Assembly (NCBI GenBank): GCA_007121175.1
Contig: SKMG01000086.1
Location: forward strand, 1-12,926
Direction of reading: 5' to 3'
Source of the DNA: Trueperaceae bacterium
GTDB taxonomy: Bacteria; Deinococcota; Deinococci; Deinococcales; Trueperaceae
DNA: 12,926 nt
Shown: positions 7,226-12,926 of the stretch, piece after piece
How the letters are laid out: each line of letters opens with the position of its first letter
Numbering within the stretch: position 1 is the first letter of the stretch
Translations under genes and position numbers: made by a program
Notes under the pieces: model-generated
What the model was told of the DNA's origin: nothing
The model's input: only the letters and a program-made list of their open reading frames with translations
Database searches by the model: none

Positions 7226-8581
7226 ATGAATACGGCCGGCGTTCCGAACACCGTCAACCGCTGGTGGATCGTCGCCGGCGGCATCCTCATCCAGCTCTGC
7301 CTGGGGGCCATCTACGCCTGGTCGGCGTTCACCGGCCACCTGACCGAGGAGCCCTACGGCTTCACCCGCACCGAGACGCAGATCATCTTCGCGGTCGGAC
7401 TGGCGTCGTTCGCCCTCTTCATGGCGCTGATCGCCGGCCGCTGGCAGCGGCGCTCCGGGCCCCGGATCGTGGCGCTCACCGGCGGACTGGTCCTCGGGCT
7501 GGGGTACGTCGTCGCCGGCCTCTCAGGCACCTCCTTCTGGGGCATCCTATTGGGCGTCGGTCTGCTCGGCGGGGCCGGCATCGGCCTCGGCTACGTCTGC
7601 CCGATCGCCGCGCTGGTGAAGTGGTTCCCCGACAAGAAGGGCCTCATCACGGGCCTGGCCGTGGCCGGCTTCGGCTTCGGTGCCCTGATCTGGATCAAGC
7701 TCACCGAGGGGTTCGTTTTCGGGCCGGTCAACCTCACGCCCGGCTGGTACGGCCTCTTCGGCATGGGCTGGAGCCCGAACGACGTGTTTCTGCTCTACGG
7801 CGTGCTGTTCGCCGTGCTGGTGGGTATCGGCTCGCTGGTGATGATCAACCCTCCCGACGGCTTCCTCCCCGCGGGTTGGGTGCCGCCTACCGGCAAGGCC
7901 GCCGACCTCGCCGGCGGCGTAGACTTCGACGAGCGCGAGATGGTCGCCACCCCGCAGTTCTGGAGTCTGTTCTTCATCTTCTTGGTCGGCGCCACCTCGG
8001 GGCTGATGATCATCGGTATCATCCGGCTCTTCGGCATGGAGGGCCTGATGGCCCGCGGCGTGCCGGAGGTGGATGCGCTGCTCGCGACCGGCACGGCCAT
8101 GGGTCTGTTCTACGCGCTCGCCAATGGGGTGGGCCGCATCCTCTGGGGCCGCATCTCCGACAACCTCGGGCGGCGCCTCTCGATCGCGCTGATGAGCGCG
8201 CTCCAGGGCGTGATGATGGTCGTGTTCTACTTCATCGGCGCCACCGAGATCGGGCTCTACCTCGGAGCGGCCGTGATCGGCTTCAACTTCGGCGGCAACT
8301 TCGCGCTCTTCCCGGCCGCCACGGCGGACTACTTCGGCAACAAGAACGTCGGCACCAACTACCCGCTGGTCTACCTCTCGTACGGCGTCGGGGGCATCGT
8401 CGGCCCGATCCTCGGAGGCTACATGGGCGACTTGCAGGCGTGGCAGTGGGCGTTCATCCCGGCCGGCATCGCCTGCCTGTTGGCCGCGGTCATCGCCCTG
8501 CGGCTGACCCCGCCGGTCCATCCCGCCACCGTCGCAACCGAGACGAGGGTGCGGCGCATGCAGGAGGCGACGGGCCACTAG
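7226..8581 (+). CDS. OFA-family (OxlT-like) MFS carboxylate transporter
   Basis: This 451-residue, 12-helix protein of the oxalate/formate antiporter branch of the major facilitator superfamily should sit in the cytoplasmic membrane and move a small carboxylate. Family features are the first helix with RWWIVAGGILIQLCLGAIYAW (12-32), YGFTRTETQIIFAVGLASFA (44-63), GIGLGYVCPIAALVKWFPDKKGL (118-140) followed by ITGLAVAGFGFGALI, the central loop 208-245, TPQFWSLFFIF (242-252), ANGVGRILWGRISDNLGRR (299-317) and NKNVGTNYPLVYLSYGVGG (372-390). OxlT uses one Arg and one Lys in transmembrane helices to bind oxalate. Here R267 could serve as the Arg, but the usual YxAKG position near 383-387 reads YLSYG, so the Lys seems missing. 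Together with the preceding acs gene this favours a monocarboxylate such as acetate or pyruvate over oxalate (inference). It may be expressed from the acs promoter through the intervening hairpins. mutS2 starts 28 bases after its stop. Confidence 0.88.
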   Translation: MNTAGVPNTVNRWWIVAGGILIQLCLGAIYAWSAFTGHLTEEPYGFTRTETQIIFAVGLASFALFMALIAGRWQRRSGPRIVALTGGLVLGLGYVVAGLSGTSFWGILLGVGLLGGAGIGLGYVCPIAALVKWFPDKKGLITGLAVAGFGFGALIWIKLTEGFVFGPVNLTPGWYGLFGMGWSPNDVFLLYGVLFAVLVGIGSLVMINPPDGFLPAGWVPPTGKAADLAGGVDFDEREMVATPQFWSLFFIFLVGATSGLMIIGIIRLFGMEGLMARGVPEVDALLATGTAMGLFYALANGVGRILWGRISDNLGRRLSIALMSALQGVMMVVFYFIGATEIGLYLGAAVIGFNFGGNFALFPAATADYFGNKNVGTNYPLVYLSYGVGGIVGPILGGYMGDLQAWQWAFIPAGIACLLAAVIALRLTPPVHPATVATETRVRRMQEATGH

Positions 8582-8594
8582 CCCGCCTGCGACG

Positions 8595-8600
8595 TATCAT
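8595..8600 (+). promoter_or_regulatory. -10-like box just before mutS2, near-leaderless start
   Basis: TATCAT (5 of 6 matches to the -10 consensus) ends nine bases before the mutS2 ATG at 8610, and no Shine-Dalgarno sequence lies between. Transcription would start at or within a few bases of the start codon. No -35 match is visible at the expected distance. Confidence 0.4.
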
Positions 8601-8609
8601 CGCTGCGCC

Positions 8610-11009
8610 ATGCGCGTGCTTCGGTCTGCCCTCGACAAGCTAGCGTTCGATCGTGTGATCGAGGCGCTCGCAGAGCGTGCCGCCACGCCGCTCGGCCGCG
8701 AGCGTGCCGCGGCGGTCACGCCCACGGCGAGCGACGAGGCCATCGAGCTCGCCTTCGAACGCACCGACGAGGTGCTCCGAGGCGACGATCTCTCTCTCGG
8801 CGGCGTGGAGGACGTGCGGCCGCTCGTGGAGCGGGTTCGCGAAGGCAGCGTGCTCGACGGACGTGAGATCTTGGCGATCGCTTACACGATGGACTCGGCC
8901 GCCACCGTCCGGCGGGCCATCGCCCAGGGCGATCGCCCGCGCCTGCGGGAGCTGGCCGAGGCGATGTCGTCCTTCGACGGCGTCTTGCGGCTGGTGCGCG
9001 AGCAGCTCGACACGCAGGGCGAAGTGCGCGACGACGCGACGCCGAAGCTGCGCGAGATCCGGCGCCGTCTGCAGCCTTTGCGGGGCCGCATCCGGGAGCG
9101 GCTGGCCCAGCTCCTGGCGCAGCATTCGCAGCACGTGCAGGACCCGATCGTGACGCTCCGTCGCGACCGTTACGTGATACCGATCAAGGCCTCGGCCCAG
9201 GCGCGTGTGCCCGGCATCGTGGTCGACACCTCGGACTCGGGCCAGACGGTGTTCCTAGAGCCCGCGCCGGTGGTGCCGATGAACAACGAGCTGGTCCTGC
9301 TCGAGTTCGAGGAGCGCGACGAGGTGCGGCGCATCCTGATCGCGCTGGGACAGCGCGTGGCCTTCGAGCCCGGCCTCGAGCCGACACTGGTCGCTCTCTC
9401 GGAGCTCGACCTGGCGCTGGCATCGGCGCGCCTGGCCCGTGACTGGAACCTGACCCGGCCCGAACTGGCCGACGGCCTACCGGTGCACTTGCCCGACGCG
9501 CGTCATCCGCTCGTCGAAGATTGCGTCGCCAACGACGTCCTGCTGGCCGGGACCGACGGCGGGGAGCGCCTGATGGTGGTCACTGGGCCCAACGCCGGCG
9601 GCAAGACCGTGCTGCTCAAGACGCTGGGGCTGGCCGTGGTGATGGCGCACGCCGGGCTGTTCGTGGCGGCCGGAGGCCGCAGCGGTCGGGAGGGTCGACC
9701 TCGGCGGGTGCGGCTGCCGCGCATCGGTACGCTGCTCACCGACATCGGCGACGAGCAGAGCATCGAGGCCAGCCTCTCGACCTACGCCGCCCACCTCACC
9801 AACCTGCGCCGCATCGTCGACACGGCCGGTCCCGACACGCTCGTGCTGATCGACGAGCTCGGCTCAGGTACCGACCCAGACGAGGGGGCGGCGTTGTCGC
9901 AGGCGATCCTCGAGGTCCTGGTGGAACGCGGCGCCCTCGGCCTCGTGACCACGCACCTCGCTCCGTTGAAGGTGTTCGCGTCGCGCACCTCAGGCGTACG
10001 CAACGCAGCGATGCGCTTCGACGTCGACGACTTGGCCCCGACCTTCGAGCTCGCCATCGGACAGCCCGGTCGCTCGTACGCCCTGGCGATCGCGCGCCGC
10101 ATCGGCTTGGACGAGCGCCTGCTGCAGCGCGCCGAGACGCTGCTCGGGCCCGAGGGAGCGAGGCTCGAGCGCCTGCTCGAGACGCTCGAACGGCAGCGCG
10201 AGGCGCTGCAGCGCGAGCTCGACGAGGCCCGCACCAGCGGCGAACGGGCTCTGGCCGAGGCGGCGCTGCTGCGCGGACAGATCGAGCGATTGCGCGAACG
10301 CGAGGCGGAGCTGCTGAGCGAGGCCGCGGAGAAGGCCGACGCGCTGCTTCGCGACACGCTGCAGCGCGCGACCCAGCTACGCCGCACCGCGCGCGAGGCG
10401 CCCGACCAGCGCGGCAAGGCGCTCGAGGCGATCCAAGCGCTGCGTCGCGAGACGCGGCAGCAGGCCCGAGCGAGTGCGAACGTCGGCGCCGAGGACGGCG
10501 GCGGCCGCCGAGAGGAGCGGGCCAGCCGGCAGCGCAGCGGCACGGCGCCGGCGCGCGACCCGATCCGTCCCGGCGCCCAGGTACGTGTCGCCTCGTACGG
10601 CGCCGAGGGCCCGGTCCTCGAAGTGCGGGGTGACACGGTGGTCGTCCAGCTCGGCCTGCTCAAGGTGGAGGTCGCGCGCCGGGAGGTCACGCCCAGGAAG
10701 ACCGAGGTTCCCGAGCGGAAGCGCGGCGGCGGTGCCGGGCCGGGCGTGCCGGCCGCTACGGGCTTCCCTCGCGAGCTGAACGTGCGAGGGGAGCGCGTCG
10801 AGGGAGCCATCGAGGCGATCCGCGACTACCTGCGCGAGGCGCACGCGCTGAAGCTCGAGTCGGTGCGGATTCTGCATGGCAAGGGGACCGGGGCGCTGCG
10901 CGACGCGGTGCGGCAGTACCTGCGCGACGAGAAGCTGGTCGCCCGTTTCGAGGACGCCGTCCCCTTCGAGGGCGGTCACGGGGTCACGGTGGCGTACCTG
11001 CGCACATGA
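8610..11009 (+). CDS. mutS2: Endonuclease/ribosome-rescue ATPase MutS2
   Basis: This 799-residue protein has the full MutS2 plan and normal length. The N-terminal core/clamp (1-310) contains RDRYVIPIKAS (185-195), VPGIVVDTSDSGQTVFLEP (200-218) and ELVLLEFEERDEVRRIL (227-243). The MutS-type ATPase has Walker A GPNAGGKT (326-333), DIGDEQSIEASLSTYAAHL (378-396), Walker B VLIDELGSGTDPDEGAAL (412-429) and TTHL (447-450). A long charged coiled coil runs about 515-595, then a beta-rich KOW-like segment (656-692), then a C-terminal Smr domain (720-799) with HGKGTGALR (756-764). MutS2 restrains recombination and, in Bacillus subtilis, splits collided ribosomes. The Smr motif normally written LDLRG reads LNVRG here (N724), losing the acidic residue linked to nuclease activity. 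About nine extra basic residues are inserted after Walker A (357-370). The ATG at 8610 starts directly with the family N-terminus (LDKLAFDRVI). It overlaps the next gene by four bases. Confidence 0.96.
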   Translation: MRVLRSALDKLAFDRVIEALAERAATPLGRERAAAVTPTASDEAIELAFERTDEVLRGDDLSLGGVEDVRPLVERVREGSVLDGREILAIAYTMDSAATVRRAIAQGDRPRLRELAEAMSSFDGVLRLVREQLDTQGEVRDDATPKLREIRRRLQPLRGRIRERLAQLLAQHSQHVQDPIVTLRRDRYVIPIKASAQARVPGIVVDTSDSGQTVFLEPAPVVPMNNELVLLEFEERDEVRRILIALGQRVAFEPGLEPTLVALSELDLALASARLARDWNLTRPELADGLPVHLPDARHPLVEDCVANDVLLAGTDGGERLMVVTGPNAGGKTVLLKTLGLAVVMAHAGLFVAAGGRSGREGRPRRVRLPRIGTLLTDIGDEQSIEASLSTYAAHLTNLRRIVDTAGPDTLVLIDELGSGTDPDEGAALSQAILEVLVERGALGLVTTHLAPLKVFASRTSGVRNAAMRFDVDDLAPTFELAIGQPGRSYALAIARRIGLDERLLQRAETLLGPEGARLERLLETLERQREALQRELDEARTSGERALAEAALLRGQIERLREREAELLSEAAEKADALLRDTLQRATQLRRTAREAPDQRGKALEAIQALRRETRQQARASANVGAEDGGGRREERASRQRSGTAPARDPIRPGAQVRVASYGAEGPVLEVRGDTVVVQLGLLKVEVARREVTPRKTEVPERKRGGGAGPGVPAATGFPRELNVRGERVEGAIEAIRDYLREAHALKLESVRILHGKGTGALRDAVRQYLRDEKLVARFEDAVPFEGGHGVTVAYLRT

Positions 11010-11629
11010 AACGAGCGATCGTGTTCGATCTCGACGGCACGCTGGTGGACTCGCTGGGCGACATCGTCGCCTCCTTCCGCTGGGCTTTCGGAGCGCTCGG
11101 CCTGGAGGCCCCGAGCGAAGCGACCGTGGTGGCCGAGGTGGGCCTGCCGCTGGAGGCGATGTACGCCCGCTTCGCCCCCGAGGGCGCGGTCGCGGCGCTC
11201 GCCGCGGCCTATCGGCGGCACTACCCCAGGCACTTCGCCGACCGCTCGCGTCCGTTCCCGGGCGTGCCGGAGCTGCTCGGCGAGCTCCGTAGCCGCGGCT
11301 ACGCGCTGGCGGTCGCCACGACCAAACGCAGCGACATGGCCGACCGGCTGGTGGCGGCCATGGGCTTACGAGATGCCCTCGACCACGTCCAGGGCACCGA
11401 CGGCTTCGCGCACAAGCCGGCTCCGGACGTGGTGCTGCGGGCGCTCGCGGCACTGGGCGCCGAGGGCGAGTGGATGGTGGGCGACACCGTGCACGACGTG
11501 GTCGCCGGCCGAGCCGCGGGCCTGCGCACCTATGCCGTCACCTGGGGGACGCACGACGAACAGACCTTGCGCAGGGCACGTCCCGACGTGCTCGCCGACG
11601 ACCTGCAGGGCCTGATGAGCGTTCTCTGA
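11006..11629 (+). CDS. HAD-superfamily phosphatase, phosphoglycolate/pyrophosphatase-like
   Basis: This 207-residue protein has all HAD motifs. Motif I is VFDLDGTLVDS (6-16), with nucleophile D8 and acid/base D10. Motif II is the Thr of AVATTKR (102-108). Motif III is K137 in HKPAPD, and motif IV is GDTVHDV (159-165), with D160 and D164 for Mg2+. A helical cap between motifs I and II (about 17-85) places it in subfamily IA, with phosphoglycolate phosphatase (Gph) and pyrophosphatase PpaX as closest named relatives; the true substrate cannot be told. It would act in the cytoplasm on a small phosphate ester. The ATG overlaps the mutS2 stop (ATGA), so translation is probably coupled. The shared operon could simply be economical packing; a link to phosphoglycolate arising from DNA 3'-end repair is an attractive but unproven idea. 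Confidence 0.92.
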   Translation: MKRAIVFDLDGTLVDSLGDIVASFRWAFGALGLEAPSEATVVAEVGLPLEAMYARFAPEGAVAALAAAYRRHYPRHFADRSRPFPGVPELLGELRSRGYALAVATTKRSDMADRLVAAMGLRDALDHVQGTDGFAHKPAPDVVLRALAALGAEGEWMVGDTVHDVVAGRAAGLRTYAVTWGTHDEQTLRRARPDVLADDLQGLMSVL

Positions 11630-11652
11630 CGCCGCCCAGCCGCGCAGCGCGG

Positions 11653-11658
11653 TACGAT
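11653..11658 (+). promoter_or_regulatory. -10-like box giving a leaderless start for the LOG-family gene
   Basis: TACGAT (4 of 6 matches, with the conserved TA...AT positions) ends exactly six bases before the ATG at 11665, and no Shine-Dalgarno sequence is present. This is the geometry of leaderless mRNAs, where the A of ATG is +1. No good -35 is seen. Confidence 0.4.
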
Positions 11659-11664
11659 TCGAGC

Positions 11665-12357
11665 ATGATCCCCGAGGGTGACGGCCGCCAGTACGTGATC
11701 GAGGCGTTGGCCGAGGACAGCTGGCGGATGTTCCGGATCCTGGGCGAGTTCGCCCAGGGTTTCGAGGAGATGGCCGACGTCGGCAAGGCGGTCACGATCT
11801 TCGGCTCCGCGCGCTTGTCCGTCGACTGCCAGTACTACGAGCAGGCGGTGAAGCTCGCAGGCGAGCTGGCCCAGCAGGGGTACGTGATCATCACCGGCGG
11901 CGGCCCAGGCATCATGGAGGCCGGCAACAAGGGTGCGCTCGAAGCTGGCGGCCGCTCGATCGGGCTCAACATCGACCTGCCGCACGAGCAGTCGCCGAAC
12001 GCCTACCAGACCGACGAGCTGAAGTTCCGCTACTTCTTCGTCCGCAAGGTAATGCTGGTGAAGTACTCGACCGCCTTCGTGGTGTTCCCGGGGGGCTTCG
12101 GCACGATCGACGAGCTCTTCGAGGCGCTGACGCTGGTCCAGACCAAGAAGGTCACCCCGTTCCCGGTGTTCTTGGTCGGCGTCGACTACTGGCGCGGCAT
12201 GGTGCAGTGGCTGCACAGCACGCTGGTGCGGGCCGGCACCGTCTCCGAGCACGACCTCCATCTGTTCAAGGTGGTCGACGACATCTCGGAGATCGGCCAG
12301 GCGATCGACGAGTACTATGCTTCGTCGCACCACGGCGGCTTCAACCTCCCGGATTGA
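11665..12357 (+). CDS. LOG-family protein (TIGR00730 type), putative nucleotide phosphoribohydrolase
   Basis: This 230-residue Rossmann-fold protein carries the two diagnostic LOG motifs, GGGPGIMEAGNKGA (78-91) and PGGFGTIDE (142-150), the latter with the catalytic Glu and nucleotide-binding glycines. Typical flanks are VTIFGSAR (43-50), FRYFFVRKVMLVKYS (121-135) and LFEALTLVQTKKV (151-163). Members hydrolyse nucleoside 5'-monophosphates to base and ribose 5-phosphate; some release cytokinins, but in most bacteria the physiological substrate is uncertain. The protein is cytoplasmic. The ATG at 11665 is preferred because the family N-terminus (YVIEALAEDSWRMFRILGEF) follows directly; the same frame runs upstream to 11470 only inside the HAD gene. 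It lies 35 bases after the HAD stop and may have its own promoter. Its 3' end is eight bases from the convergent response regulator gene. Confidence 0.92.
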   Translation: MIPEGDGRQYVIEALAEDSWRMFRILGEFAQGFEEMADVGKAVTIFGSARLSVDCQYYEQAVKLAGELAQQGYVIITGGGPGIMEAGNKGALEAGGRSIGLNIDLPHEQSPNAYQTDELKFRYFFVRKVMLVKYSTAFVVFPGGFGTIDELFEALTLVQTKKVTPFPVFLVGVDYWRGMVQWLHSTLVRAGTVSEHDLHLFKVVDDISEIGQAIDEYYASSHHGGFNLPD

Positions 12358-12365
12358 GCCGGGCG

Positions 12366-12926
12366 TCACAGCAGCCCGAGGTCGACCGCCTTCAGCACCG
12401 CCCGCGTGCGGTCCCGGACGCCCAGCTTCGAGAGCACGCTCGAGACGTGATTCTTCACGGTACCTTCGGCGACGCCGAGGGCTCTGGCGATCTCCTTGTT
12501 GCTGTAGCCGCCGGCCATCAGACGCAGGATCTCGGTCTCGCGCTCGGTGAGCGGCTCGGGCGCGGTGAAGCCGCCGGCGGCGTCACCGAGCCCCATCAGC
12601 CCGCGGAGCACCCGCTCGGTGAGCGCTGGGGTGATCATCGTGCGGCCCTCGGCGAGCGCTCTGATGGCTGCCGTGAGGTGCTCGAGCGACACGTCCTTGA
12701 GCAGGTAGCCCTTGGCACCGGCACGCATGCCGTTCAGGAGCGCCTCATCGTCGTCGAAGGTGGTGAGGATGAGGCACGCCGGCGCTGGCTCTCTCGTGCG
12801 TAGGGCCTCCAAGACGCCGATGCCGTCGAGTCGCGGCATACGCAGGTCGAGCAGCACCACCTCGGGGGCGAGGTCGGCGATGCGCCCCAAGGCCTCGACG
12901 CCGTCGGCGGCTTCGCCGACGACCTC
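12366..12926 (-). CDS. NarL/FixJ-family response regulator, C-terminal part, 5' truncated by window
   Basis: The frame is open to the window edge on the minus strand, so the visible 186 residues lack the extreme N-terminus with its acidic pair; the ATG at 12890 is internal. The receiver domain shows EVVGEAADGVEAL at the edge, the phospho-acceptor Asp in VVLLDLRMPRLDG (visible residues 23-35), the conserved Thr of LTTFDDDEAL and the Lys of KGYLLKDVS. The LuxR-type helix-turn-helix follows: LTERETEILRLMAGGYSNKEIA, then ALGVAEGTVKNHVSSVLSKLGV and DRTRAVLKAVDLGLL at the end. It should be a DNA-binding transcription factor activated by a sensor histidine kinase, whose gene is likely just beyond the window. 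Targets cannot be inferred. It is convergent with the LOG-family gene. Confidence 0.94.
   Translation of the reverse strand, partial: EVVGEAADGVEALGRIADLAPEVVLLDLRMPRLDGIGVLEALRTREPAPACLILTTFDDDEALLNGMRAGAKGYLLKDVSLEHLTAAIRALAEGRTMITPALTERVLRGLMGLGDAAGGFTAPEPLTERETEILRLMAGGYSNKEIARALGVAEGTVKNHVSSVLSKLGVRDRTRAVLKAVDLGLL

Noticed and set aside
5383..7311. A 642-residue minus-strand frame opposite acs.
   Set aside because: It is the mirror of acs codons in a GC-rich genome, with low-complexity Val/Arg/Asp composition and no motifs.
12340..12368. A CCCGG/CCGGG hairpin between the LOG-family and response regulator genes as a bidirectional terminator.
   Set aside because: The stem is only five base pairs, includes coding sequence and has no T-run on either strand.
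1..12926. Search for CRISPR arrays, transposases, integrases, attachment sites, toxin-antitoxin pairs, phage defence genes, tRNA and rRNA.
   Set aside because: No regular spaced repeats, no diagnostic protein motifs and no tRNA-like T-loop sequences were found; every substantial open frame fits ordinary chromosomal families.

Overview
The window is a uniformly GC-rich (roughly 70%) stretch of bacterial chromosome, densely packed with housekeeping and metabolic genes. I see no mobile elements, CRISPR arrays, rRNA or tRNA. A Deinococcota-type host (for example a Truepera-like lineage) would fit. The hints are a MutS2 with a Smr domain, a bacterial homologue of phosphorylase kinase alpha/beta, and two genes whose -10-like boxes sit almost directly before the start codon without a Shine-Dalgarno sequence, as in leaderless mRNAs. 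This is inference; no marker gene settles the taxonomy.

Layout, left to right. (1) 1-1369, plus strand: the C-terminal 455 residues of a large protein clearly resembling the regulatory alpha/beta subunits of eukaryotic phosphorylase kinase; its 5' part lies outside the window. (2) 1318-4626, minus strand, transcribed in the order RDD-family membrane protein, MdtG-like drug-efflux MFS transporter, then a thiamine-binding ABC transporter periplasmic protein (thiB) that has no thiP or thiQ behind it. The thiB 3' end overlaps the phosphorylase-kinase-like gene tail to tail. (3) 4627-5121: a 495-base divergent intergenic region holding the control signals for the RDD gene and acs. (4) 5122-8581, plus strand: acetyl-CoA synthetase (acs) followed by an OxlT/OFA-family MFS transporter. 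This is probably an uptake-and-activation pair for acetate or a similar monocarboxylate, with two GC-rich hairpins between the genes. (5) 8610-12357, plus strand: mutS2, a HAD-family phosphatase overlapping it by four bases, and a LOG-family (TIGR00730) nucleotide-processing protein. (6) 12366-12926, minus strand: the C-terminal part of a NarL/FixJ-type response regulator, cut by the window end.

Functionally the window joins carbon metabolism (glycogen-type regulation, acetate activation), vitamin uptake, drug export, and the MutS2 recombination-control/ribosome-quality protein. I did not find a convincing previously undescribed system. The most interesting points are the bacterial phosphorylase-kinase-like protein, the mixture of leaderless-looking and Shine-Dalgarno starts, the acs-OFA transporter pairing, and several residue-level departures from family norms.
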